DNA of 64,000 bases from Inonotus obliquus (GCA_032164295.1 JAJHTX010000006.1:1178001-1242000); one strand, 5' to 3'. Positions 1 to 10,601 are shown, numbered from the stretch's first letter. The notes: generated by a model from the sequence alone, not told the origin. Program-made: numbers and translations.

Positions 1-2144
1 TGCGGCACATTGGAAGCAGACGCCAAAATTTGGGTCCATGCCTGGCACGTTCGGTTGGAAACCCGAGAAGGACATGTTGCGCGATTGATCAATGAAAAGC
101 CTCGTGTGCTTCTCGGTATACTGTATCTTGAAGGTAATGGAACTAAACCGACAAACCCGTAAGAGTCTATCCAGGTAAGTCAGCCGAACAAATATACGTA
201 CTTGGTGACGGGATCATCACCATTGACTGGTGGGTTATTCGGTACGTAGATGAAAAGAGGGTATTCTGGAGGCGTTTGTTCTGGGTCGCACCCGAAGAAC
301 GTGATTCTTCTGTTGGTCCCGGTGGCGACGAAGCCGGCAGTGTCAGCTGGTATAGGTGGAAATTGTTGATGAGAAGAAGAAAGGAGGTTTGTTATTCGCT
401 GTTGGGTGAAGACAATTGACGATCCACTGTAATGCGCTCTTCAGCACGTTTCTTGGGCGATCATCAGTGACTTACTTTGGGAATCTGAACTCGTCGTCGG
501 AACTGGCGTCAATCCCAAGAATAACATCCAATCCCCGTGCCTTCACGAACAGGGAGCCCAAAGGTACGTTCTCTTGGTTTGATGCGCCATCAATTAACTC
601 GAGCCACGTTGCGTTCGAGTCCTCGAAAGTGTCGGGCTTTAACCCATTGAAAGGCTACAGCAAGAAAATTTATAAGATTTTCGACCAAGGGTCTCTACTG
701 ATAAGAATACGTACACTCGGCCAATTCGCGACGTCGTCCGCACGAGTCCGTACTTCCGTTAGCTGCCTACTTAGCACGTAAAGCAGGGAGGAGGCATCAT
801 CTTTGCTGAAAGATTGTAGTGTATTATGAGCGAAATCCAAAATTTGCTGCATAGGTCAAGTTAAAGCGAGGTGGTCCAATATGACTATAATAGTAGACGA
901 ACGTTGAAGAGACTAGCGCTCGTTCCCATAATAAATCCAGCCTGGTCAAACCCGGTTACACACGCAGTATCATTGACAGGTTGTCCGTTAGTGAAGTGTG
1001 TACCAGCGTATGTGAGATTGACCATGGCAGACAGCTTCGGATCCCAAGAGCCAAATTCCACCGGAGAGATCTAAAACGGGACAATCAGTAAGTGAGGAGA
1101 TTTCTTTTGCTGGTGAACTACTTGCCTCGTAGACAACCGGTTCAGGAGACAGGATGGTCGTCAAGTTGGACCCAACTGGTCTAGAATTAGCTATAATGAT
1201 TGGATATGGCGTCTCGTGTCGCTGGAACGCTGGAATCTCCGGAATGCGGGACCACAACTGGCCTGCCCCATGCGCCGAAGTATTCAGGAAAAAGTTGTCT
1301 CGAGTCGTTCCATTCAAGAAATGGTAAGAAATCATACGCGACCATGGGTCAGTTAAACTCGTGTCTCTAATTCCGCCGTTAGCAGTTGGACAGGAGACCG
1401 TGAGCTGATCGCCACGTACATGCTATTGTTAGCCTTTGCAATGACACTCCATAGAATACTGCCAAAAAAGTCTTGGTTAGCGTCGCCAAATAGGTTCGTA
1501 CCGCCAGGGCTGGCAAGGTTCAAGTCGAGTATCCATCCTGACAAGTTTTCATCGTCGTTCCCAAATACCAAATCTTCAATTTTTGGCCAGTCATTGAACA
1601 TCATCGAACCCGTTACCCAACTTCCACCTTAGTCATAGACTTAAAATGAGCAGACGCCTACGTAGCACAGTGGTGACTCACCAGAAAGGCCCGTTATGTA
1701 AGATGCCACCTGCAAGAAACCTCCCGTTCCAGCTCGCTTGGCTAGTTCGTCTCGCGCATCTAATCCCAAGAGGACACCAGCACCAAGCTGCGATGCACGA
1801 TATCCACCACCACTAACAGCAATTCCAACTCTCGAAAAATTCCCACTGAAATCATCTAGATTGTACCCAATACCAGAGCCATCACCAAGCCATTCCTTCC
1901 AAGCATCAGCAATGACGGTGGCCTCCCTTTGTGCAATGTAGTCGCTCTCGAGAGGATGCAGAGTTTGGTTCTCAGGGGTAAACTCTCGCACGAGTTGAGT
2001 ACTAGGGCACGGCTGGTTTACTTGCGGCGCAAAATCCGTTGGAACACCCAGATCCTGAGCAGTCACACGTACAGCAGCAATCAAGAGAGAAGCCAAAGTA
2101 CAAAGCCGTATGCATCGGCACCAGTGGCACGACCGAGAGGCCAT
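1..2144 (-). CDS. Lysophospholipase (phospholipase B), 3' end cut by the window edge
   Basis: Secreted or wall-bound enzyme that removes acyl chains from (lyso)phospholipids. The ATG at 2144 opens a hydrophobic signal peptide (about residues 10-30, ending near VTAQD). The family motif SGGGYRA follows, and then the nucleophile motif GLSGGSW. That motif is split by an intron: GLSG ends near 1682, the donor is gtgagt, and GGSW resumes near 1629. Further exons cover about 1604-1353, 1335-1132, 1074-870, 852-715, 655-480 and 370-1. The catalytic-Asp region reads LIDGAS..ENVPL, where most relatives have DGG, and the Asp is kept. Several N-glycosylation sequons are visible. The last codons read PNFGVCFQCA, close to the usual C-terminus, so only a short tail is missing. 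The family is certain; which of the PLB paralogues it is cannot be told. Confidence 0.93.
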
Positions 2145-2676
2145 GGTGGAAGTAAGATGGGAAGATGGAAGCCTGACTTAAGAGAGCCGTTGGGATGTGA
2201 ACAGCCTCGAACAGTAGCGGCAGCGGAGATATGAAGGCATCAGTTCAACAGTTTGCTGCCGGGATTCAAGGGAATGCCGGGCTCACATCACTGTCAGCAA
2301 CAATCAACTGAGTTAGAGACACAAGGTCTGACACGCCTACCGAGCCCTTGAGGCAATACAATTATTTCAGTCAGAAATGTGGATGCAGCATGTCCAAGAA
2401 ATAAGCGAAGTCCTTTTCGTTGCATTGCGGGAGAACAATTGACGAAACCTGTGGCTCGGAATGTACCGTATTTGTATTTGCTCTTGTTGACGAATCATGA
2501 CATAATAAATTATAAAATACCAAAAAAAGAAATAAGCGTTCAGCGGTGGCTCTCACTCGTGAACACAAAGTGCAAGTCCCCCGAGAGTGCGTTACAAGCA
2601 TAGCAGGTAATTAGTAGTTTCTTAAATAACCACAAGTAACGACAGACTAATAAGACATCATCACATTTCATGAACA
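2145..2676. other. Intergenic region upstream of the phospholipase gene
   Basis: This holds the promoter side of the phospholipase and the 3' side of the cupredoxin gene. The part around 2500-2660 is AT-rich. No RNA gene, repeat or convincing coding stretch was seen; short open frames here show no family resemblance. Confidence 0.5.
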
Positions 2677-4384
2677 TCACATTTTGTCATATGGATTATA
2701 CTGCGGCGGAGGCGGTCCCGGTGATCTCGGGAGGAACTCATGATCCTGTGCTGATGAGTTATATGGGTCGGGTAAGGAGCGCACCGTCTGTACTCCGTGT
2801 GGTGGAGGAGACGCTGGATTGGCCACACGCAACTGAGGGCCGAGCAGCGAGGCTACTTCCTTCGCGATTTCATGAACATTCGCACTACGGCTGTGTACGT
2901 GGGCTGGATATTGAGGCTGCTGTTGATGTTGCTGGAAGGTCGTGTGCTCCGCTGTAAACTGACATAATTAGAACCGATAACTTTATTTGAAAAAGCCAGA
3001 TTAAACACTGACGACTTCCTACTGGCCTTGTGCTATATCCTTGTCCAGGTGAGCCTCCCGAAGGTAGAGATTCAAACTGTTGAGCCGAAAAAGGAGTCGA
3101 AGCAAGTGTGTATGTTGTGGACCGCGAGTATGGCGCTACTGTACCACCGTCCATGTCCGTAGCACGTCTCGTGCTAACCGTCCGACCGTGTTGAGAACTC
3201 GACCCTGCACCAGAGTTCGTAAACGAATCTCCCTGATGATTGTCACTTCTGGAACTGAAGCCTCCAAGACCCGGAGGAAAAGCAGGGTCTCTGCCATGTT
3301 CATACTTTTCTCCGTCCACATTCAAGAACGATTCATTAGCAGCGGCAGCATCTTGAGCTTGCTTACGTTTCGTTCGAGCTCGGAATAGAAGAAATCCGAC
3401 GATCGCGACTGCGGCGACAGCGATACCGCCTCCAATCCCTCCACCTATAGCCGCTGCGTTTACTGAAGATGATCTGTTTGAAGGGATAGGAGTCTCTGAA
3501 GGGAGTGAAGAGGATCCTGAAGTTTCCGTAGGGGAAGGAATGTCAGATGATGCGGTTGTTGTTGTTAATGGAAGAGCCGAGGGCGTTGGTGTGAAGGGAG
3601 CAGCCGTAGCTACAGCTCCGACTCCTGTAAGGACGACGCTTGACGTTTGCTGAAAGCGGTACTGACCGTAAGATCATGTTCTGATTCGTTGATAAAGTAA
3701 ATGGTACCAACCAAAGGTGTTCCGGTCACACTCTTTGCTGCCAGAGAATACGACGTATACTGATCCGGCAACGCATTTATTGCGCTTGTGGAAAAATAGT
3801 CAATCAGAATGTCAAGCTGCATGAAATTCGTAGGAACTTACCCGACCATACCATTGGCACAGTGAAACGAAGGTACAGTGGCAGCGCAATAGAAAAAGAT
3901 AGCTAAATTGCCAATCCCATCAGGTTTTATGCGTACATATCGTCAACAACGAGAAATGTACGAACGAACAGAGGCATTGACAACAGTCAAACTCCACATA
4001 GGAGGTTGATTCGTCTCATTTGCCACGAATCCGGCAATAACACCACTGTTGAAACCTCCTGGCAATTGAGAGCAAGGATCGCCAATTCCAACACCTTGCG
4101 TGACGCCATGATGTCTGCATATATCAAGCTTGAGAACGTATCCTTGACAAGTGGGCGGAAACGCTTACCCAGCAATGAACAAAAACTGAACGCTATCTCC
4201 CTCTAGCGCAGATATCGTCGGAGGGTCATAGAACTGTCCCACAGATACCTGCTCAATAATAGTAGACTCGTAAATATAGAAGGAGAACCGATAACCATCC
4301 AGAACTGACCGTATGTGTAACCTGTGCGCCAGCCAACAGCCCGACTACACCTAGTACAAACCCAGCTTTGAGCCTCAGCTTCAT
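2677..4384 (-). CDS. Secreted cupredoxin-domain protein with Ser/Thr-rich stalk and one membrane anchor
   Basis: The start at 4384 gives a clean signal peptide (MKLRLKAGFVLGVVGLLAGA). An upstream in-frame ATG at 4435 would bury it. Joined exons give a cupredoxin fold like fungal extracellular serine-rich proteins: GQFYDPPTISALEGDSVQF, then HHGVTQGVGIGDPCSQLPGG, then FYCAATVPSFHCANGMVG. The His, Cys, His and Met match a mononuclear copper site. A Ser/Thr/Pro-rich stalk follows, then a Gly/Ala/Val-rich transmembrane helix (AAIGGGIGGGIAVAAVAIVG) and a basic stop-transfer RARTKRK. The cytosolic tail is long and rich in Ser, Gln and Pro and ends PPQYNPYDKM. At least six introns are needed. The one near 3610-3650 is short (about 38 nt) and its edges are uncertain. 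The ligand or reaction is unknown. Confidence 0.82.
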
Positions 4385-4973
4385 CGCAGCCAACGGTCGT
4401 AAAGTAACTCGGGCAAAGAATGACGAGGTGGGCAAAAGGGGTCAAGAAGGAGAAGAAGGGGGGGAGCGAAAATGAGGTATTCCCGAGCAATTCGTCGGAA
4501 ATTATGAGGCACAAATCAGTGGAAGTTGATCGCTATTAGAACGCACGTCGGAGCTCACCGACAGGCACGGAAAAGAATACGAAATCATTGATGGACACGC
4601 CTACCTTTGGACGCGCGGTCCTATGGGAATGAATTTCGACAGATTGCCATTGAGAAACTTCATTAGACACAAAGAACAGTGGTATTGTTAGCACCACACT
4701 CATCGGTACGTGAGACGAGATGTTCATTGACCAGGCATCCCGCGCACTGATCATCGCGAGGATGTCAAAGAATGGCGGTGATGGACACAGTCGGACATGA
4801 GCGGCGAGCGCTGTCGGGGAAGAAAGAACTGTCGCGCCCGCCTCGCGGGAAAGAATAGCAATGTATTTGAAATATGCTGTTCCGTCATCAATACCACTGA
4901 TGTGGGACTTGACCTATTACAAGATATTCAGTGGAATCATGGTGCCGCCAGATTGACGCCCATCTACATCCCT
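4385..4973. other. Intergenic region, no gene recognised
   Basis: This is the upstream side of the cupredoxin gene. Two minus-strand open frames (4203-4514 and 4536-4754) have no recognisable domain, and the first overlaps the real gene in another frame. A small unrecognised gene at 4536-4754 cannot be excluded. Confidence 0.4.
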
Positions 4974-5787
4974 TCAAGTCGGGCGCCTCCAAACTAGAAA
5001 GTGCAAACCAGTAGTCCCACCACCCTTGCCATCCGGGATCGTCACGCATCCATCAATGTGATCAAATTCCGTAAAACCATTCTTCAGGAATACCTTCGCA
5101 CTTCCGACGTTCCCCGAATAGACGGAGCAGTGTATGATATGCGCATTCATTCGCGGGATCGCCCATTCGTATATTATCGTCTGTACCGCTGCGGTCATAA
5201 TTCCCTTCCCGTGATGACTAGGCGATAGATAGTCTGCCACAAAATACGATTAAGTCCCGAGAATTGCGTATCCAGCAAGGAAAAGTACCTCCGATTTCCC
5301 AGACTATTTCAGGATTACCAATAGGAAGTTGAGTATTCCACGAAACGAGTGCCTCTTCTGCGTCTTTGTCGCGCAGATGTTCGAAATGGCCGCATCTCGT
5401 TATATCTACGTTGCCGAGGTACACTTCTGACCCATCTTCCCGAACTTCACGAAGACTTTGCACAGGACAACCGTCGACATCAATTAGGGGCGAATTATCT
5501 CGCTCGTTTCCTGCAGCAGCCTTCAATTTTTGAAGGATGGCATCCGACTCCTCCTTCTGAGAAGCAATCCACGATTCGGCATGCTCCATGAGATACGGGA
5601 AAGGTGGACTGAGAAGCAAATTATAAATGCGGGGGTCATTGAGGTATTGAACAACGGCTTCACTATCGCTCATTCGTGGAGGAGTGATGATGATATTACT
5701 ATGAGGTGCTGGGAGCTGCAAGTAGACTTCATTTGTTTGAGGGTTCACTTTCAATGGGTGCAGTTGTCTGTTGAGAGGCATAGCCAT
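4974..5787 (-). CDS. GNAT-family N-acetyltransferase (RimJ/RimL type)
   Basis: Predicted acetyl-CoA-dependent acetyltransferase with unknown acceptor. Two exons are seen. The first runs from the ATG at 5787 (MAMPLNRQLHPLK) to about 5300. The second runs from about 5240 to the stop at 4974. The N-terminal half has the family's ITPPRMSDSEAVVQYLNDPRIYN pattern (first helix after a beta strand). The second exon has the acetyl-CoA loop SPSHHGKGIMTAAVQTII and the Cys/Asn motif CSVYSGNVGSAKVFLKNGF, then GLHFLVWRRP at the end. The open frame extends to 5817, but only through a GTG codon that looks like a splice-donor sequence, so the first ATG is preferred. Family assignment is firm; substrate is not. 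Confidence 0.87.
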
Positions 5788-5912
5788 CGTTAGGGTATGT
5801 TCGATTTTCCGACTCACGTTGAAGTTATAATTACGATGAGTCAGAGATACGCGTTGATCCCACGCCGGAGAAATCCGTAGTTATCGGAGAAATCCAGATC
5901 ATGAATTTAACT

Positions 5913-7257
5913 CTAATCCAATACAGCATACTTTTTCAGGTGTTCTGATATTGCATTCTCTAGGCCCTTTGATTGCAACCATTTCCTTGAGAATAGCCTG
6001 CTCTGGTAGCGATACGCGCCATCGCAGATCACAGTAACGACCGTCTTGCCTGGCCGATAATCAGTTCCAAAGCAATTGCCACGTAGTAAAAGGCCTACCA
6101 GGTCCAAGTTTCTGGGCTAATTCGAAAGCAGCTACGACATTCAAAGCGGAGCTTGCACCTATGTACAAGCCCTCGGTATCGAGCATCTCGTAGACCATGG
6201 CAATCGACTTCTCGTCCGCGATAGGGAGTGAGCCATCGACGTCTTTGACAAAGGTCGCAAGATTATCGGTTATTCGTCCCTGACCAATGCCTGCACTTGG
6301 TCAGTACAATAGCCAGTTGCTCTTGAACTTGCTCCTAACCTTCTGTTATCGAGCTACCAGTTCGCTCGATTAACTTCCCTCCACTACTGATATAGCTATG
6401 CAATACACTCCCAGGAGGATCTGCTAGCCAAATCTGCGTCCGACCTCCACTCTTTTCCTTCAGACATCTCCCGACGCCGGCCAGTGTTCCACCGGTACCA
6501 GTCGCACAAATAAACCCGTCTACTTTCCCATCGGTCTGCTGCCAAATCTCTGGCCCGGTAGTAGCATAGTGTATATTGGCATTAGCTACGTTGTCGAACT
6601 GGTTCGTCCAGATTGCATTATCCAATGCCTTAGCATAGTCCCGAGCCTGGTGATTATAGTTCTTAGGGTCTTCATACGCGACGGCAGGTACGGGATAGAC
6701 TTCTGCACCAAGCATTTTCAGGAGGTCGATTTTCTCTTGACTCTGGACATAAAATAGATAGTTGAGGTGATCCATTTTGCTCGAATACAACCTAGACACA
6801 CCTGAGTGTTAGGCATGAAAATAACGCAACGATAACCCTTCGACCGGCATACATGGGCGAGACCAATACCAGTGTTGCCCGCCGTTCCTTCTACAACAGT
6901 GCCACCGGGATTGAGACTGTAATCAACATCTAAGTCACGCAAATATACGAGTGCACGTTCCTAGACTCACAGTCCCTTTTCTTCTGCATCACTAATAAGA
7001 CCTAGCGCAGCCCTGTCCTTGACACTCCCACCAGGATTCTGAAACTCAGCCTTGCCAAATACCCGACATCCTGTTCTCTCTGACAACCCTTTGAGATAAA
7101 TCTGACAGTACATGAAGGTCAGCCTCATGGGTTCGACGCCGTGCGATTTTCAGCATACCAAAGGGGTGTTGCCAATGGCGCCTGCAAGCCCATTAACGGA
7201 GCCGGTGGTGAAATGCCTGGCACTGGCGAATACTTGTGAGCGGAGGAGGTTGAACAT
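5913..7257 (-). CDS. Cysteine synthase-like PLP enzyme, mitochondrial type
   Basis: O-acetylserine (thiol)-lyase family member that would make cysteine from O-acetylserine and sulfide. The ATG at 7257 gives a basic, Ser/Arg-rich presequence ([16 protein letters not shown]) followed by the substrate motif GAIGNTPLV. The next exon carries the PLP lysine motif [11 protein letters not shown]. Then come [13 protein letters not shown] and the phosphate loop [11 protein letters not shown], with [16 protein letters not shown] after it. The last exon has [15 protein letters not shown] and ends KKYAVLD. The long middle and the ADPPGS segment fit the Mcy1/YGR012W and fungal CysB branch better than bacterial CysK. 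About six exons are seen, and a start in a further upstream exon is possible. Confidence 0.9.
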
Positions 7258-7430
7258 GGACAAGACTGAGAAACGCTTACCCGGTAAGTGCTTCTGATTT
7301 ATTTGTGACAGTATTAGTATTACCAGTCCTCCGAAGCCGATGCTGGGCCGGTGCACATGCGATGGCGCAATTATGCGTCGACAAGTCACGTGACACGATT
7401 ACCCTTCGTGGGACACGGCGGGCAAAATAG

Positions 7431-8261
7431 TGGTACCTGGCACGGCCTATGTAATTTCCGTGACATTCCCACGGTCCCTTCCATGGCTAAGCGGCGATCG
7501 ACACGGATTCACCTGTTCCACTTTTTGTTTTGAGATTCGAGGGCCCGTCCTCCCTTCCACAACTTTACAAAAAATCTGAAAAAATGTCCAAAAATTATTT
7601 TTCGACACTCTGAACAAGGTGGTAAGAAAAATTACAAAAACTGTCCAACAGATTCCAAGATACGGCGATTTTTGACACATATATAAATAACTATGACACT
7701 TCTTAAGAATTTTTTTTAACAAAATCTTTATTTTTCGTTAAGATTTATATATCTGAAAGAAATATGACAAGAAAGCCTGAATTCATTGAGCTAGGAAGCA
7801 TATATGCTGCTGTGTCTACTGTATATGCTAATCTCTCCACCAGTATGTCGATTTTTTTCGCATATAGTTGACAGAACCACCCTAATACACACATACATCA
7901 TGTCCAAGCAGTTTTAAAGGAGTTTTATAAGTGTTTTCAGAGGAAGATATGGTCGTGCAAAAAAGCCAAAATAAGATCACGTGACACATAAGTGAAAACA
8001 GTTATGTATATTCTGCCTGAATATCACCTACAATCGATTCGGATTTGGTATACTTCACATCAGATAGTTATTCCAAGCCTTTTCATGTTGAAAGGAAGGG
8101 ACAAATAACTCAAATTCTGTGGAACTACATATTCAAGGGATTTAGTGGGGGACCGGAAAGTGGGACATGAAGATCGACGCGAGTTACTATAAATGGGAAG
8201 TATTTGAAACTCCGCCCGGGAAAAAGTGGCACGGATTTTTTATAGGCCGTGCCAGGCACCA
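7431..8261. mobile_element. 831-bp non-autonomous DNA element with TGGTACCTGG ends, flanked by 7-bp target duplications
   Basis: Left end TGGTACCTGGCACGGCCTAT at 7431. The right end, read in reverse complement from 8261, is TGGTGCCTGGCACGGCCTAT. The terminal inverted repeats run about 32 bases with roughly 27 identical and both end at CCGTG. The direct repeats AAAATAG at 7424-7430 and 8262-8268 are the target duplication. With one mismatch they extend to 8 bases, which would suit a hAT-type element. The interior is AT-rich without a coding frame. It sits 17 bases inside the left terminus of the CACGG element, so it inserted after that element. Confidence 0.75.
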
Positions 8262-8363
8262 AAAATAGAATATCAGTGGGTGCGGTATTTAAAATTATTT
8301 TTTTGCCGAAAATTTAAATATCGGCAAACATATCGGCACGTGATTTATATTTATAATACCGGC

Positions 8364-8719
8364 CACGGCGGGCAAAATAGGATATCAGCGGGCATTAAAT
8401 TTAAAGAATTTTTCTCGCAATTATTTTAAATATCAGTAAGCATATCGACCTCGCCGATATTATATATATGAACCACGTGCCCATATTTTAGATATCGATA
8501 AGGATATCGATTGGGCTGATATTTTAAATTCCCTTCTGTTCTTACGCATATCTTCCTGGAAGATATTCTAAACATCTACTTTAAATATCGGTAAGTATAT
8601 CAATCCCGCCGGTATTATAAAAGTAAATCACGTGCTAATATGCTTGCCGATATTTAAAATTTCGGCAAAAAAATAATTTTAAATACCGCACCCACTGATA
8701 TTCTATTTTGCCCGCCGTG
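8364..8719. mobile_element. Intact 356-bp MITE with CACGGCGGG ends (copy 2, inverted inside copy 1)
   Basis: The ends CACGGCGGGCAAAATAG (8364-8380) and CTATTTTGCCCGCCGTG (8703-8719) are perfect inverted repeats over 17 bases and match 27 of 29 with the next bases. Weaker inverted similarity continues for about 90 bases. GGC at 8361-8363 and again at 8720-8722 is a 3-bp target duplication. Removing the element restores TAATACC-GGC-GGGATTG, exactly the uninterrupted sequence found inverted at 8602-8618. The interior holds smaller palindromes (GATATCGATAAGGATATCGA, ATCTTCCTGGAAGAT). CAC ends plus a 3-bp duplication recall CACTA-type elements, but no transposase links it to a superfamily. Confidence 0.85.
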
Positions 8720-8870
8720 GGCGGGATTGATATACTTACCGATATTTAAAGTAGATGTTTAGAATATCTTCCAGGAAGATATGCATAAATACAGAAGGGA
8801 ATTTAAAATATCAGCCCAATCGATATCCTTATCGATATCTAAAATATGGGCACGTGGTTCATATATATAG

Positions 8871-9276
8871 ACAAGATTCCGAAGAGGGAATGCCGTTGTT
8901 ACAGTAAGTCTGTCGGGCCGCTATTGAAAACTTGGGAACAACCCTGTACAACCTCACAGGCTCCTCGGCTGCTTTCCTACTTTACACTCAACCAGCTCCA
9001 CCTTGATTCAAAATAAGTGGGTGACATCTCGTATATCTGACTATTCATAGTCGACGGAGTTCCCGCATCAACGGAGGGGATAAGTGTTCACGAATAGCTC
9101 TTTTACGTCTCGTTTCTGCTTCCGTCAAGCGAATCCCGATGACTTCCAACTACCCGGCATTCAATGGACTCATGACCTATCATAAGATCGGTAATTAATG
9201 CCACTCTCATGAACGGGTTCGTTCACTGGACGAAACCACATCTCAGTAGTTTCATTTTCCCTCGTGAACTTTGAAA
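8871..9276. other. Intergenic region between the nested elements and the first dehydrogenase copy
   Basis: Ordinary sequence without open frames of note. It would have carried the promoter of the plus-strand dehydrogenase copy starting at 9277. Confidence 0.4.
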
Positions 9277-10459
9277 ATGCGGAACGGAACAACAGCGAGT
9301 GGGCATCCCCCAGGGAGCATAGGATTCGTAGGATTAGGGAGTGCGTTGCATTCGACTTCTTGGTCTATTTATCATGGACTATCAGATATGGGCTGGTGGA
9401 TGGCCCTGAACCTGCGCAAGAACTTGCCTAAATCCTCCAAGCTGTTCATCTATGATATTATCCCGGAAATTCTAGATAGGTTTAAGAATACCGCGAACAC
9501 CAACGGGCTAGGAGAAGTTGTTATTTGCAATAGTTCTAGAGAAGTCGCGATCAACTCGGTAAGTAATCCATTACACTTTGCATTTCAGGATATTCATGAC
9601 CCAAGAGGATGTTACCTTTACGATTGTCCCGGAGGGTAAACACGTTCGGGAAGTCTTCTTCGACGAAAAGACGGGCATCCTATCAGGACCCGTTGACAGC
9701 AAGAATTTCGTAGACTGTTCGACAATTGACCCAGTCACGTCTCGCGCAGTAGCCGAAGCAGTCTCGAAGAGGTCGCCTTCCGCTCATTTCTACGATGCGC
9801 CGGTCTCGGGTGGCACTATAGGAGCCGAAGCAGGATCGCTCAGCTTCCTCGTCGGCACAAATGATGACGATAAACACTTCCAACAGACCATAAAGCCCTT
9901 GCTCGAACTGATGGGCAAGAATGTTTTCTGCATCGGTGCGCAGGGTCAAGGCACAGTCGCAAAGCTCTGCAACAACTACTTGGGTGCGATCTGTAATATC
10001 GCGACTGCAGAAGCTATGAACATTGGTTTGAGGCACGGTATTGATGCGAAGCTGCTGGCTGAGGTGCTCAAGAATAGTACCGGAGCCAATTGACAGAGTA
10101 GTAAGTGTTCTTAACGTTGCTTCAGGTTGAGAGTTCACCCTAATATGATCCAGTAAATTGCAACGTGAGTCAAACTTCGATTCAAAAAAAGCGATACATA
10201 GTACTGGTACTCACCCTTTAGCAGCCTGTCCCTGGCGTCTGTCCAAATGCAGCATCATCCAAAGGTTATAACGGGGGGGTTCAAGGTTCAGTTCATGTTG
10301 AAGGATTTCAACCTCATTATGGGAGCCGCGAAAGAGGTAGATGCGAAACTCGCCCTTGGAAATGCAGGTCTGGAGACTTATAAGGCGGCATCCGGGGATA
10401 GTCGCTGCAGAGATCTCGACCTTACTATCGTTTATCGTTGGCTTGGGGGGAGAGAATGA
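9277..10459 (+). pseudogene. 3-hydroxyisobutyrate dehydrogenase-like gene, disabled copy
   Basis: Paralogue of the gene at 15733-16948 with the same intron positions. Exon 1 encodes SIGFVGLG, and a splice to NMGWWMALNLRKNLP completes the NAD-binding loop. Later exons have FTIVPEGKHVREVFFDEK, FYDAPVSGG (substrate loop) and KLCNNYLGAICNIATAEAMN (catalytic Lys). Two lesions are visible. The codon that is TGG (Trp of GGNWQN) in the paralogue is TGA at 10091-10093. In the last exon (from 10225) the paralogue's KGYKGGFKV is here KGYN followed by a run of seven G (10273-10279) instead of six, which throws GGFKVQFMLKDFN out of frame. An 11-nt microexon is kept at 10154-10164. The rest is well conserved, so the decay looks recent. 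Sequencing error at one site is possible, at both less so. Confidence 0.75.
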
Positions 10460-10601
10460 GAATGATTGGGATGGTCTAGCTGGACGAATGACGGATAAAT
10501 GAAAATACGAGAATATTACTTGTGATCTATGGTCGGCTATAGGAATGAAGTCTGAAGGCCATGAAACCTGAATCTAAACAGGTCGGACACAATATCCGAG
10601 C

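Larger units (their letters stand above)
7414..8870. mobile_element. Truncated MITE-like element (copy 1, outer shell), interrupted twice
   Basis: The outer element begins with CACGGCGGGCAAAATAG at 7414-7430. It resumes at 8262 with a duplicated AAAATAG, runs to 8360 (GAATATCAGTGGGTGCGG and onward), and resumes again at 8723-8870. These pieces, joined, are the reverse complement of the intact element at 8364-8719, with about 90-95% match by eye over 8264-8360 against 8611-8710 and 8720-8870 against 8461-8610. The right-hand terminal repeat expected after 8870 is absent, so this copy is 3'-truncated. No protein is encoded. Confidence 0.8.

Noticed and set aside
5788..5817. Longer start for the acetyltransferase at 5817
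   Set aside because: The codon is GTG inside GTGAGT, which looks like a splice donor. The first ATG is at 5787.
7447..7722. 91-codon minus-strand open frame in the 831-bp element as a transposase fragment
   Set aside because: The translation is low-complexity (Phe, Lys, Ile-rich) and has no transposase motif. The element is non-coding.
8264..8870. Simple long palindrome or cruciform
   Set aside because: The four arms are interleaved (A-B-A'-B'), which a single palindrome does not give. Self-insertion with a GGC duplication explains every junction.
10091..10093. TGA in the dehydrogenase read as selenocysteine or readthrough
   Set aside because: The paralogue has Trp there, fungi of this group lack selenoproteins as far as known, and a second frameshift follows in the same gene. 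Pseudogene decay is simpler.
9683..10138. Antisense 151-codon frame under dehydrogenase copy 1
   Set aside because: A shadow of the well-supported sense exon. A similar antisense frame appears under the paralogue at 15912-16308.
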